Shown: positions 1 to 8,921 of the stretch, piece by piece
Layout of the letters: each line of letters opens with the position of its first letter
Position numbering within the stretch: the first letter of the stretch is position 1
Source: Gemmatimonadetes bacterium T265
Lineage (GTDB): Bacteria; Gemmatimonadota; Gemmatimonadetes; Gemmatimonadales; Gemmatimonadaceae
Direction: 5' to 3'
DNA: 64,000 nucleotides
NCBI GenBank assembly: GCA_019973575.1
Contig: BPUI01000001.1
Location: 2,802,342 to 2,866,341 of the forward strand
Notes under the pieces: generated by a model
What the model saw: only the letters and a program-made list of their open reading frames with translations
The model's database searches: none
What the model was told of the DNA's origin: nothing
Made by a program: the position numbers and the translations under genes

Positions 1-1512
1 GGCGGTCGGCGGGGGGCGGAACGCGTACACGGCGACGACGGGGGCGGGTGCGCCGGGGCGGACGGCGCGGCCGGTCCGTTGGGCCAGGCGCGCTGGGGTC
101 CACGGCAGGTCGAGGTGCACGACGACCGACGCGTCGCGGAGGTCGAGTCCCTCGGACAGCACGTCGGTGGTCAGCAGGAGGTCGATGCGTTCGACGTCGG
201 CGGGCGCGCGGCGGTGCTGGCCGAGCGGGGCGAAGCGGGCGAGGACGTCGGCGCGCGGGAGCGGGCCGGAGGCGATGCGGCCGCCGGCGGCGGTAAGCAT
301 GGCGACGCGGCCGTCGGGCGCGAGGGCGCGGTAGAGTGCGCGGACGGTGTCGGTCGAGTGACTGAACGCGACGACGCGCTCACCCGAGTGCCGGGCGCGG
401 ATGGCGCGCACGTGCGCCGCTCGGCGCGCGTCGCCGAACGTGTCGCACGTGCGCACGAGGAGATGACGGAGGCTGGCCACGTACGCGTCGAGTTCGGCGC
501 GCGTCGCGGGTCGCGGCTTGGCGGCGGGTGAGGCGGGCGTGAGCAGCGAGAGTTGCACCGTCGTCGGGTCGGCCGCGACGCCGCGGGTGAGGGCGCGCAG
601 GTCCGCACGACTCGGCGGTCGGCCGGCGTCGAGCGCGTCGCCCACGGCGAGGGCGCGCGCGAGGCGGCGCCGCAGTCCGGCGCGGAAGGCGGCGTCGCTC
701 GACGTCCAGAGGCGGAGAAGCGTGTAGCGGTCGAGGTCGGGGACGGCGGCGCCGTCGGAGGGCGCGACGGCGGACGGCAGCGCGTGGAGCGCGTCGAGCA
801 GGTCGGGCGCGTCGTCGAGGTCGAGCCATACCGTTGGCGCGACGGTCGGACGTCCGGGAAGTGGCGGCGCGGTGGAGGTGCGGGTGGAAGCGGACGCGAT
901 GTCGGTCGCAGCCCGTCGAACGACGAGCCGCGCGAGGGTCGCCGCGTCGAGCGCGTCGGCGCGGGCGCCGAGCGTGAGGGCGAAGAGCGCGGTGAGGTCG
1001 TCGGGTCGGTTGTGGACCGGCGTGGCCGAGAGGAGCAGGAGGCGGGCGTCGGCCGCGAGCGCGGCGAGGTGGCGCCAGCGGACGGTGCGGCGGTTGCGGA
1101 AGTGGTGGGCCTCGTCGGCAACGATCAGCCGTGGTGCTGCCGCGGTGGCAGCGGGTGGCGAGTCGCGGCCGAGTGCTTCCATTGTGACGACGCGGCGCAC
1201 GAGGCCGGCGTCGCGGAGGGCGGCGGTCCAGTGCGGGCGGAGGGCGGCGGGGGCGACGACGAGCGCGTCCGGCCTGTCGCGGAGGAGCGCGAGTGCGACG
1301 GCGGTCTTGCCGAGCCCGACGTCGTCGGCGAGGAGTGCGACGCGGTAGTGGCGAAGGGCGTAGCGGAGGCGGGCCGCGGCGTGGCGCTGGTGCGGGCGGA
1401 GTTCGAGCGCGCCGACGCGCACGTCGGACGGGCGCGGGTCGAGGCCTAACGCTTCGCGGGCGAGGAGCGCGCGGGCGGCTGCGGCCGGCGGCTGTCGCGA
1501 CGCGTCAGGCAT
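1..1512 (-). CDS. SNF2/RapA-type superfamily 2 helicase, partial (C-terminus beyond window)
   Basis: The reading frame stays open for 504 codons to the window edge. Visible SF2 motifs, in order: Walker A ADDVGLGKT (residues 62-70), DEAH box in VADEAHHFRN (130-139), motif III SATPVHNR (161-168), and a helicase C-terminal domain ending with the arginine-finger-like QRTGRAVRPG near residue 485. This is an ATP-dependent DNA translocase or helicase of the SNF2/RapA type. Its ATG lies 8 bp inside the end of the upstream adenine methyltransferase, so the two are almost certainly co-translated. Helicase plus methyltransferase pairs occur in DISARM, Hma and other restriction-like systems; the partner genes that would decide lie outside the window. 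Confidence 0.85.
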   Translation of the reverse strand, partial: MPDASRQPPAAAARALLAREALGLDPRPSDVRVGALELRPHQRHAAARLRYALRHYRVALLADDVGLGKTAVALALLRDRPDALVVAPAALRPHWTAALRDAGLVRRVVTMEALGRDSPPAATAAAPRLIVADEAHHFRNRRTVRWRHLAALAADARLLLLSATPVHNRPDDLTALFALTLGARADALDAATLARLVVRRAATDIASASTRTSTAPPLPGRPTVAPTVWLDLDDAPDLLDALHALPSAVAPSDGAAVPDLDRYTLLRLWTSSDAAFRAGLRRRLARALAVGDALDAGRPPSRADLRALTRGVAADPTTVQLSLLTPASPAAKPRPATRAELDAYVASLRHLLVRTCDTFGDARRAAHVRAIRARHSGERVVAFSHSTDTVRALYRALAPDGRVAMLTAAGGRIASGPLPRADVLARFAPLGQHRRAPADVERIDLLLTTDVLSEGLDLRDASVVVHLDLPWTPARLAQRTGRAVRPGAPAPVVAVYAFRPPPTA

Positions 1513-4500
1513 GCGGTCGCGGTCCGTCCGGGGCCGGTCGGCCGCGCCGGTCGGGGCGGGGGCGGCGAGCCCAGGCCGGGGGTGCGGGTTCGGCGAGGGC
1601 GGAGCGGAGCGGGCGCGCGGTTGTGATCCGCGCCGAGCCGGCCCAGGCGAGGAGGGGCGCGAGGGCGGCAGGCGTGACTCCGTACGCGGCGGCGACCGTG
1701 CGCGTGAGCGTGTCGGCGTTGGCGGTCGGCGGGAGGTGCGCGAGGGCGAGCCGGGCCGACGCCCAGTGCGGAGGTACCGGGAGTGCCGCGACGGTCCACG
1801 CGAGGTAGCGGTGGTAGCCGCCGCGGGCGGGTTCGGCGAGTGCGGCGAGCCAGGCGGCGATCGGGGGGGAGCGGAGGAGTGCGGCGAACGCGCGGGCGTC
1901 GTCGGATGCGTGGATGGGATCGTCGAAGCGCGCGACGTAGCACGTGTTCAGTGGGACATGGGTGTCGCCGGCGGCGAGGACACGCGGGTGCGGGGTGCGC
2001 GCGAGGTCGGGCCAGACGACGCGCGGTGTGCGCGGGTCGGCGGCGTCGGTGCGGAAGAGCGCCCACCAAGGCGTGTTACCGCGGGCGTCGCTGCGGGCCG
2101 CGAGCTGGGCGCGCGCGGGCGCGAGCCAGCGGGCGACGCCGGGCGGGAGTGCGGGCAGGAGGTGGCCGTCGGCGTCGTACGGCCAGATGACATGGGTCGA
2201 CGTCGCAGTTGGGGCGTCGGCGTGGGCGAGGTCTTCGCCGCGGAGTACCGGGCGGAGGAGGGCGCGTTCGATCGTGCCGTGGCGTCCGGCGGCGCTGACG
2301 AACGCGTCGGGGCCGTCGACGTGATCGAGCTCGACGAGGAACGCGGCGTTGTAGCCCGACTTGACGCCGAGCGTCGGGCGGGTGAGGGCGGTGGCACCGA
2401 GTGCGGGGCCGGCGGCGCGGAGCCGGTCGAAGGCGTCGCGCGCGTCGGGCGGGAGGAGGAGCCAGGGGCTGGCGGGGTCGGCCGGATCGAGCGGATCGGG
2501 GAGTCGGGGGCGGTGGTGGGCGGGGACGGTCACGACGGGTGCCTGGGCGGGGGGTGGAGTGGCGGGCCGGGGCGCCGAGCTGGTGTGACGACGGGCGACG
2601 AGGAGGGAGGGGTAGGTGACCGCGTCGAATGCGGCGGGGCCGTCGGACCAGTCGTCGAGCGCAAGGACGTCGGCGTGGCGCGCGAGGATCGCGCGGACGC
2701 CGCCGCCGGCGAGGGTCCGCCAGAGCTTGGTCGGGAGGAGGAAAGCGACGACGCCGCCGGGGCGGGCGAGGGCGAGCGCGCGTTCGGTGAACGGGGCGGC
2801 GAGGTCGGCCTGGGCGCTGAAGCCCTGCCCGGCGCGGGCGAGGGTGGCGCCGGCGCGCCAGGGGGCGTCGCGGGCGGCCGCGTAGTGGGTGCGGAGCGCG
2901 TCGCGCGTGTCGGCGGCGAGGGCGTGCGGGCGGACCCACGGCGGGTTGCCTAACACGATCGGGAATCCGTCCGACGCGGCCGCGTCGGGGAAATGCCAGG
3001 CGAAGCCGAAGGGGAGTGCGCCGCCGACGGCGTTACCAGCGGCGAGGGCGGCGCGGCGACGAGCGAGCGCGCGCACGTCGGCGCGGAGCGCGGCGAGGCG
3101 GGCGGCTGTGGCGCGGTCGGGGGCGGGGCGGGCGCCGAAGAGGTCGCGCGTGCGGACGGCGGCGAGCAGTTCGCGGCGGGTGTGACGGAGGTGGGCGAGG
3201 GCGCGGTCGAAGGTCGCGAGCGCGTGGGCCCGCTCGAGCGCGTCGAGTCGCCGCGCGGCGGCGACCTTGCGGGGACCGGCGAGCGATGCGTACCGGGTGC
3301 GGAGGGCAGTGACCGCGGGGGCGGCGGGTCGCCTTGATTCGATGCTGGGGGACGGCGCGCCCCACGGGGCGCCGCCCCAGGTGTGGCGCGTGAGCGGCGT
3401 GAGCGCGGGCGGGACGGCGAGGGCGTCGCCGACACGAACGTTGTGGTCGAGGTTGGGAAGCGGAGGGACGCGGTACGGGTCGGGCTCGTCGTGCTCGATC
3501 ACCACTGAGAGCCAGAGGCGGAGTTCGCAGAGCCAGACCGCGGTCGGGTTGACGTCGACGCCGAAAATCGAGGTGGCCGCGACTGCGCGGCGGAGTTCGG
3601 AGGTCGAGCGCGGATCGCCGGCGAGGGTGTGAAGCGCGGCGACGCGTTCGAGGGCGTGGACGAGAAACGCGCCGGAGCCGCAGGCCGGGTCGAGGATGCG
3701 GAGCGGGGTGAGGGCCGCACGAAGGCGCGCCGCGTCGGCGTCGGTGAGTGCGTCGCCGGCGAGCGCGGCGTCGGTGAGCTCGGACGGCAGGGCGGCGTGG
3801 AGGGCCGCGTCCGTCGCGTGGGCGACGAGGGCTCGCGGCGTGTAGAACGCGCCGGACGCGCGTCGGTCGCCGGCGTGCATGAGCGACTCGAACGCGCGGC
3901 CGAGCATTTCGGGGTCGACCGCGGCCTCGGACCACGCGGTCGAATCTTCGCGGGCGGTGAAGCGGTGGCGACCGAGGAGGGTGACGACGAGCGCGCCGAG
4001 TTCGGCGTCGCCGAAGCGGGCGGAACGATGGCGGCGTTCGAGCGGCGTGGGGGAGAACAGGCCGCCGTTGAGGAACGGGATTCGGCCGAACGCGCGTGCG
4101 GCTGGGGCACGGTGCCGCCGTGGGGTGTTGAGCGTGCCGAAGAACAATGGGCGGAGGACCCGGTCGTGGTAGCGGCCGCCGGCCGTCATGCACGCGTCGA
4201 AGCGGCGGGCGAGGAAGGTGGGGTCGCCGTCGAGCCAGTGTTTGGCCTGGAGGAACGCGAGGAAAAGGAGGCGCGTCGTGTAGAGGAGGGCGAGTTCGCG
4301 GGCAATGCTCGTGTCCTCGAGTTTGGTGGAGCGGGCGAGGGCGGCGACCGTGTGTTCGAGGGTGCGGTAGAAGCGGGCGCCGAGCGCGTCGCGGCCGAGG
4401 GCGTCGAGCCAGCGCGCGTGGTGGCGGAGGTCGGTGCCAGGGGCGGCGAGTGCGTCAGCGGGGTCAGCGGCCGCGGCGAGGGCGCGGAGCGTGTCGGCGT

Positions 4501-4945
4501 CGCTGTCGACGATGCGGGCCGGGTCGGCGACGAGGGCGACGAGCTGGGGGCCGCGCGGGGTCGGCGACCAGGCGGCGAGCGCGACGTGTCCGCATCCGGC
4601 GTCGCCGGCCGGCGCGTCGCCGGTTGCCGCGTCGTCGGCGGTCGCGTCGCGGAGGACGAGCAGCCAGAGCAGCTCGGGGGAGCGGGCGGAGAGGGTGATC
4701 GCGAGCTTGCGCGCCGCGTCGCGGAGTGAGGGGCCGCGAACGTCGGCGAGGAGGGCGCGGAGGGCGCCAGGGCCGGTGGCAACACGCGCGCGGGTAACAC
4801 CCGCGTCGCCGAAGGCGGCGTCGGCGAGGGTAGCGCGGGAGAGCGGGGTCGGTCGCCCGTCGACTCCGGCGGCGGCGGCGAGTGGCGCGAGCGCGGCGAG
4901 GGAGCGGGCGCTGGCGAGGATGCGGGCGGCGTGGGCGAGCTGCAC
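1505..4945 (-). CDS. Eco57I-like N6-adenine DNA methyltransferase, large single-chain
   Basis: 1146 residues. An N-terminal helical region (about 1-350) precedes GAFYTP (365-370), SAM-binding motif I LDPACGSGAFL (418-428) and catalytic motif IV NPPW (667-670), the order of gamma-class adenine methyltransferases of the Eco57I/type IIG/PglX group. The C-terminal third (about 790-1110) has the look of a target-recognition region. I see no PD-(D/E)XK nuclease motif in the N-terminus, so cleavage, if any, would come from another subunit. The next gene is an SF2 helicase overlapping by 8 bp. Likely function: modification arm of a restriction or phage-defence system (DISARM class 1, Hma or similar). 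The leucine codon just before NPPW is TTA inside the recurrent GTTAGGC word. Confidence 0.85.
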   Translation of the reverse strand: MQLAHAARILASARSLAALAPLAAAAGVDGRPTPLSRATLADAAFGDAGVTRARVATGPGALRALLADVRGPSLRDAARKLAITLSARSPELLWLLVLRDATADDAATGDAPAGDAGCGHVALAAWSPTPRGPQLVALVADPARIVDSDADTLRALAAAADPADALAAPGTDLRHHARWLDALGRDALGARFYRTLEHTVAALARSTKLEDTSIARELALLYTTRLLFLAFLQAKHWLDGDPTFLARRFDACMTAGGRYHDRVLRPLFFGTLNTPRRHRAPAARAFGRIPFLNGGLFSPTPLERRHRSARFGDAELGALVVTLLGRHRFTAREDSTAWSEAAVDPEMLGRAFESLMHAGDRRASGAFYTPRALVAHATDAALHAALPSELTDAALAGDALTDADAARLRAALTPLRILDPACGSGAFLVHALERVAALHTLAGDPRSTSELRRAVAATSIFGVDVNPTAVWLCELRLWLSVVIEHDEPDPYRVPPLPNLDHNVRVGDALAVPPALTPLTRHTWGGAPWGAPSPSIESRRPAAPAVTALRTRYASLAGPRKVAAARRLDALERAHALATFDRALAHLRHTRRELLAAVRTRDLFGARPAPDRATAARLAALRADVRALARRRAALAAGNAVGGALPFGFAWHFPDAAASDGFPIVLGNPPWVRPHALAADTRDALRTHYAAARDAPWRAGATLARAGQGFSAQADLAAPFTERALALARPGGVVAFLLPTKLWRTLAGGGVRAILARHADVLALDDWSDGPAAFDAVTYPSLLVARRHTSSAPRPATPPPAQAPVVTVPAHHRPRLPDPLDPADPASPWLLLPPDARDAFDRLRAAGPALGATALTRPTLGVKSGYNAAFLVELDHVDGPDAFVSAAGRHGTIERALLRPVLRGEDLAHADAPTATSTHVIWPYDADGHLLPALPPGVARWLAPARAQLAARSDARGNTPWWALFRTDAADPRTPRVVWPDLARTPHPRVLAAGDTHVPLNTCYVARFDDPIHASDDARAFAALLRSPPIAAWLAALAEPARGGYHRYLAWTVAALPVPPHWASARLALAHLPPTANADTLTRTVAAAYGVTPAALAPLLAWAGSARITTARPLRSALAEPAPPAWARRPRPDRRGRPAPDGPRPHA

Positions 4946-5037
4946 GCCGCGAGGGTACCGCGCCGGCGGCGGGCGACCGAGGGCGAAACGTTGCGGGGTG
5001 GGGCGAAGTGTTGCGGCCGCGCGTTAGGTTGGCCGGC

Positions 5038-6222
5038 CTACGCCGGGCGGACCGCCGAGAGGTACTCGCGCCCGCGCCACTCGACGCGCTGGCCGCGGGC
5101 GACGGCCTGCAGCGCGATCACGAGGTAGAGCGCGGCCCCGGCGGGGAAGGCGAGGGCCCAGAGGGGTGACAGTTTGACGCGGTAGTACGCTGCCGCCCAG
5201 AAGGCGAGCGTAGCGCCGAGCGCGATCCACATCCCGAGGCGTTCGGCCGGGCCGATCGTGGCGGGGACGACCGCAGCGAGGAGCAGGCGCGCGGGCGGGT
5301 AGAGCTGGGCGAGGGCTGGGAGGACGAGCAGGAAGGGGAAGAGGAGCTGTCCGAGCCGGCCGAACGGCATCGCTTCGCGCCCGCCGGCGAAGACGTTCTT
5401 GCGCCAGCCCGCGACGAGTTCGCCGAGGGAGGTGTACATGCGCGTGCGGAGCTGGTCCTCGCCGCGGACGAGGTGGACCGAGAGGCCGAGTGCGTAGGTG
5501 CGCTGGGCGAGCTTGAGGTCCTCGACGACGACGTCGCGCACGGCGGCGTGGGTGCCGACGCGTTCGTACGCGTCGCGGGTCATCATCAGGCACTGGCCGT
5601 TGGCGATCTTGTCGACCGCGTGGCGCGCGCGCGAGACGCGGTCCGCGCCGCCGTAGCGGCCGGCGATGACGGCGAACACCTGTGGCTGGACGAGCTTCTC
5701 CCACGCGGTGCCCATTTCCTGCGTGCCGGCGACCGAGAGCAGGGCGGCGTCGCGGGCGCGCAGGGCGGTGACCATGCGCGGAACGAGGTCGGGGGCGTGC
5801 GCGGTGTCCGCGTCGGCGAAGAGCAGGACGTCGGCGTGCGCGCCGGCCGCGGCCGCGCCGGTCGCGCACGCCCACTGCTTGCCCATCCACCCCGCCGGGA
5901 GCGGCGGCGGGGTCACGAGATGGAAGCGCGGGTCGCCCGCGGCCGCGGTCGACGCGCGCGTGCCGGTGTCGTCGTCGCTATGGTCGTCGACGACGACGAG
6001 TTCGAGGCGCGGGTACGTCGTCGCGAGTACCGACGCGACGCAGCGGGCGATGTTGCGGGCCTCGTTGCGTGCGGGGACGACCACGCGCACGGTGGGCGCG
6101 TCGGGCGGCGGGGTCGCGGCGTAGTCGTCCAGGGTCACGCGGTCCCGCGCGCGCCACCAGATGTAGAGCGGGGCCGCGAGCCAGGGCAGCGCGTGACGGA
6201 GGGCGACGAGCCAGACGGGCAT
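5038..6222 (-). CDS. Membrane-anchored family 2 glycosyltransferase (HpnB/CrtQ-like)
   Basis: 394 residues. A hydrophobic N-terminal anchor (about 3-22) precedes a GT-A fold domain: VVPARNEARN near residue 50, VVDDHSDDDT near 76, the metal-binding FADAD near 137, and an acceptor-side ED pair in VVEDLKL near 233. Three or four membrane helices fill residues 275-375. This architecture resembles hopanoid-associated HpnB and carotenoid-glycosylating CrtQ-type enzymes, which use nucleotide sugars at the cytoplasmic face of the membrane. No hopanoid or carotenoid genes are adjacent, so the acceptor is unknown. The gene stands alone, with about 90 bp to the methyltransferase downstream. Confidence 0.75.
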   Translation of the reverse strand: MPVWLVALRHALPWLAAPLYIWWRARDRVTLDDYAATPPPDAPTVRVVVPARNEARNIARCVASVLATTYPRLELVVVDDHSDDDTGTRASTAAAGDPRFHLVTPPPLPAGWMGKQWACATGAAAAGAHADVLLFADADTAHAPDLVPRMVTALRARDAALLSVAGTQEMGTAWEKLVQPQVFAVIAGRYGGADRVSRARHAVDKIANGQCLMMTRDAYERVGTHAAVRDVVVEDLKLAQRTYALGLSVHLVRGEDQLRTRMYTSLGELVAGWRKNVFAGGREAMPFGRLGQLLFPFLLVLPALAQLYPPARLLLAAVVPATIGPAERLGMWIALGATLAFWAAAYYRVKLSPLWALAFPAGAALYLVIALQAVARGQRVEWRGREYLSAVRPA

Positions 6223-6252
6223 GAGTCGACGCCCGACGCGCGGCCGAGCGCC

Positions 6253-6513
6253 TCAGGAGGCGTCGGCGCGCTTGGTGTCCCGGTAGGTGTCGCTCGCCTG
6301 CTGCTCGCGGGCCGACAGTCCGCCCGCGTCGGCGCCCTCGTCCTCGTCGTCGCGCGGCGCGACGCTGCCGGTCGCGAACCCTGTATCGTTGCCGTACCCG
6401 CCCTCGCCGCGGCGCTCGTCCTCGCCCTCGCGCGCGACGCCGTGGGGCGGCGCCTGGTTGTCGGGCGCCGGGGTGCCGGTACTCTGCGTCCCGGTGTTGG
6501 TGTCGTCGGCCAT
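6253..6513 (-). CDS. Small acidic hydrophilic protein of unknown function
   Basis: 86 residues starting MADDTNTG. The frame extends further upstream, but this ATG sits 7 bases after a good ribosome site (GGAGG) on the minus strand, so I place the start here. The sequence is rich in Asp, Glu, Gly, Thr and Arg, without hydrophobic stretches or recognisable domains; it looks disordered. The composition recalls small stress-related hydrophilic proteins, but no function can be assigned. It is divergent from the LD-carboxypeptidase gene. Confidence 0.55.
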   Translation of the reverse strand: MADDTNTGTQSTGTPAPDNQAPPHGVAREGEDERRGEGGYGNDTGFATGSVAPRDDEDEGADAGGLSAREQQASDTYRDTKRADAS

Positions 6514-6613
6514 GCGGATCCTCCGGAATGGTGAGCTACGCCCCCGGGGCAACGCGCGTGCCCGGCCCGCCGGTCGCCCTAGCTTCCCGGGCCATGCGCG
6601 TGATCTGCTCCCC

Positions 6614-7525
6614 GTGATCGTTCCGCCCCCACTCGCCCCCGGCGCCCGCGTCGCGCTCGTCGCCCCCGCCGGCCCGCTCACCGCCGCCGACGTCGAACGC
6701 GCCGTCGCCACCACCGCCTCGCTCGGCTGGACGCCGCAGGTCGGCCCGCACGCGCTGCGACGTCACGGGTACTTCGCCGGGACCGACGCGGAACGCCTCG
6801 CCGATCTCAACGCCGTACTGCGCGACCCGCGCGTCGACGCGGTCTGGTGCCTGCGCGGCGGCTACGGCACGATGCGGCTGCTCCAGGGAATCGACTACGA
6901 CGCGCTCGCCCGCCGGCCGCGCGCGCTGGTCGGCTACTCCGACGTCACGGCGCTCCACTGCGCGGTCGCGGCGCGCGTTCCGGGGCTCGTCACCTTCCAC
7001 GGGCCGACCGCGCGCGCGCCGCTCCCGCCGTTCTCGCGCGCGTCGCTGCTGCGCGCGGTCGGGGATTCGCGCGGCGACCCGTGCGGCCCCGCAGCGGCGC
7101 TCGCGCTGCGCCCCGGGCGCGCCGACGGCCGGCTCGCGGGCGGCAACCTCGCGCTCCTCGCCGCGCTCGCCGGCACGCCGTACGCGCCGCGCTTCGGCGG
7201 GGCGGTCGTCATACTCGAAGACGTGAACGAGGCGGTCTACCGCGTCGACCGGATGCTCCGCCAGCTGTGGCTCGCAGGCGCGTTCGCGGGGTGCCGCGCG
7301 GTCGTCTTCGGCCACTGCACCAACTGCCCCGAGCCGTGCGACGACGACGGCCGCCGCACACTCGCCGACGTCGTCGCGGAGCTCGCGGACGCGCTCGGCG
7401 TCCCGGCCGCGTTAGGCGTCCCGGTCGGCCACGTCGACGAGCAGTGGACCCTCCCGCTCGGCGCGCCGGCGGAGCTCACGGTCGGGGAGGGGTGCGCGGT
7501 GCGGCTGGCGTGGCCGGCGGGGTGA
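6614..7525 (+). CDS. ldcA: LD-carboxypeptidase, peptidase family S66
   Basis: 303 residues from a GTG start; the open frame continues upstream but only from here does the protein match the family, beginning with VIVPPPLAPG before the conserved VALVAPAGPL. The nucleophilic serine lies in GYSDVTALH (about residue 107-115). The C-terminal half carries the conserved Glu in LEDVNEAVYRVDRML and the GHVDEQWTLPLG segment with the catalytic His. S66 enzymes remove the terminal D-Ala from tetrapeptides of recycled peptidoglycan (LdcA) or cleave related substrates such as microcin C7 (MccF); the general role is supported, the exact substrate is not. Family length is about 300 residues, so it is complete. 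Confidence 0.85.
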   Translation: MIVPPPLAPGARVALVAPAGPLTAADVERAVATTASLGWTPQVGPHALRRHGYFAGTDAERLADLNAVLRDPRVDAVWCLRGGYGTMRLLQGIDYDALARRPRALVGYSDVTALHCAVAARVPGLVTFHGPTARAPLPPFSRASLLRAVGDSRGDPCGPAAALALRPGRADGRLAGGNLALLAALAGTPYAPRFGGAVVILEDVNEAVYRVDRMLRQLWLAGAFAGCRAVVFGHCTNCPEPCDDDGRRTLADVVAELADALGVPAALGVPVGHVDEQWTLPLGAPAELTVGEGCAVRLAWPAG

Positions 7526-7561
7526 TGCGACCGGACGACGTGCGCAGCCTCGCCTCTGGTC

Positions 7562-7679
7562 GTCCCGAGCGGCAGCGAGGGACCACTCACCGCGTGACGG
7601 GACTCGCGTGCGACGACCGACCATCACGCCCGATTCGCCCCGTCACCTCGGACGGGAGGTCCCTCGCTGCGCTCGGGAC
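7562..7679. repeat. Imperfect long inverted repeat, likely hairpin
   Basis: Left arm 7562-7584 and right arm 7658-7679 are reverse complements over 22 of 23 positions (one extra G in the left arm), with about 73 bases between them. It lies in the gap between the S66 peptidase and the rhodanese gene and may act as a terminator or be a dispersed intergenic element; the core word CCCTCGCTGCGCTCGGG is of a kind often scattered in GC-rich genomes. Confidence 0.6.
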
Positions 7680-7731
7680 GCCATACTTCCCTGTGCCGCC
7701 GTAAGCGCCTCTCTCCTCCTGATCCGGTTCC

Positions 7732-8088
7732 ATGAAATCCGCCGCCGACCTCGTCGCCGACGCCAAGCAGCGCGTCCGCGAGGTCTCCCCCGAAGACGTC
7801 CGCGCGATGCGCGACCGCGGCGAGCCGGTAACGCTCGTCGACGTGCGCGAGCCCAACGAGTGGGCGATGGGCCACCTCCCCGGCGCGGTCCCGATCCCGC
7901 GCGGGACACTCGAATTCGGGGCGGAAGCCCGCGTGCCGCGCGACGCGCGCGTCGTCGTATACTGCGCGGCCGGGGGCCGCTCCGCGCTCGCCGCCGACAC
8001 GCTGCAGGCGATGGGCTACACCGACGTCGTGTCGATGCGCGGCGGGATCCAGGGCTGGGCCGACGCTGGGGGCGAGATCGACGCGTGA
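7732..8088 (+). CDS. Rhodanese-like sulfurtransferase
   Basis: 118 residues, a single rhodanese domain. LVDVREPNEWAMGHLPGA (about 35-52) is the conserved CH2A-like region and the catalytic cysteine begins the loop CAAGGRSA (about 83-90). A short helical N-terminal extension precedes it. Single-domain rhodaneses carry persulfide sulfur for thiol metabolism or cofactor synthesis; the six-residue loop fits sulfur rather than arsenate or phosphate substrates. Its TGA stop overlaps the GTG of the Nudix gene by 4 bp, so the two are translationally coupled. Confidence 0.85.
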   Translation: MKSAADLVADAKQRVREVSPEDVRAMRDRGEPVTLVDVREPNEWAMGHLPGAVPIPRGTLEFGAEARVPRDARVVVYCAAGGRSALAADTLQAMGYTDVVSMRGGIQGWADAGGEIDA

Positions 8089-8741
8089 CCGCGAGCCGCC
8101 CGACCGCGGGCCGCCGGAGCGACGAGACGCTCGACCGGCTCGCGGCCGCGCTGGCCGACCGGCCGGGCGCGGTCGTCACCCTCGCCACCGACGAGCCCGA
8201 GCCCCGCCGAGCGGCGGTCGCCCTCGTCCTCCGGCCCGCGAACGGCGCGCCCGCGAACGGCGCGCCCGCGAACGGCGCGCCCGCCCCGTCGCTGCTCCTC
8301 GTCAAACGGGCCGAGTACCCCGGCGACCCGTGGAGCGGGCACATCGCGTTCCCGGGCGGGCGGGCCGAACCGGACGACGCGACACCGTGGGACACGGCCG
8401 CGCGCGAAACGTGGGAAGAGACCGGACTCGACCTGCGTCACAACGCCCGCCTGCTCGGCACCCTCGACGAACTACACCCGCGAACGCCGACGCTGCCGCC
8501 GATCATCGTGCGGCCGCACGTTGTCGTCGCGGACGCGTTCGGCCCGCTCCGGCTCAGTGACGAGCTGGCCGACGGGTTCTGGGTCCCACTCGACCACTTC
8601 GCCGCGCCCGGCGTCGACCGCCCGTCGACGGTCACCGCGCGCGGCCGGACGCTCGTCGTCCCGAGCTTCGTCGTCGACGGGCACATGATCTGGGGGATGA
8701 CGGAGCGCATCCTCCGCCAGCTGCTCATGTTGATCGCCTGA
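8085..8741 (+). CDS. Nudix hydrolase, CoA pyrophosphatase type
   Basis: 218 residues from a GTG that overlaps the rhodanese stop (GTGA). The signature HIAFPGG followed by the Nudix box with REXXEEXG (RETWEETG, about residue 113) matches the NudL/coenzyme A diphosphatase group, which cleaves CoA to phosphopantetheine and 3',5'-ADP. Between residues about 52 and 66 is a threefold repeat of Ala-Asn-Gly-Ala-Pro, which is unlikely to be part of the fold and probably forms a surface loop. The overlap with the sulfurtransferase suggests common expression but not necessarily a shared pathway. Confidence 0.8.
   Translation: MTASRPTAGRRSDETLDRLAAALADRPGAVVTLATDEPEPRRAAVALVLRPANGAPANGAPANGAPAPSLLLVKRAEYPGDPWSGHIAFPGGRAEPDDATPWDTAARETWEETGLDLRHNARLLGTLDELHPRTPTLPPIIVRPHVVVADAFGPLRLSDELADGFWVPLDHFAAPGVDRPSTVTARGRTLVVPSFVVDGHMIWGMTERILRQLLMLIA
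8238..8282 (+). repeat. Three tandem copies of a 15-bp unit inside the Nudix gene
   Basis: Three exact in-frame copies of GCGAACGGCGCGCCC encode the pentapeptide ANGAP three times. Copy number could change by slippage without breaking the frame. Confidence 0.9.
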
Positions 8742-8921
8742 CAGGCGGCGCTGCGCGGGGTGGTGTGCGACGCCGCACCCGGCGGTGTGACGTACGTCGC
8801 CGATGAAAGCGAACGTTGCGCCACGCCCCTGCCGCAAACACATGGTCCACGTGTGACATTGCGGCTACTTGCGCGCAGGTGCCCGCACGCCGGCGGGCCC
8901 GCGCGCCCCCCGGAGTCGCTC

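Noticed and set aside
1511-2953. Long plus-strand frames opposite the adenine methyltransferase
   Set aside because: Gly/Arg-rich, no domain, and the minus strand carries complete methyltransferase motifs.
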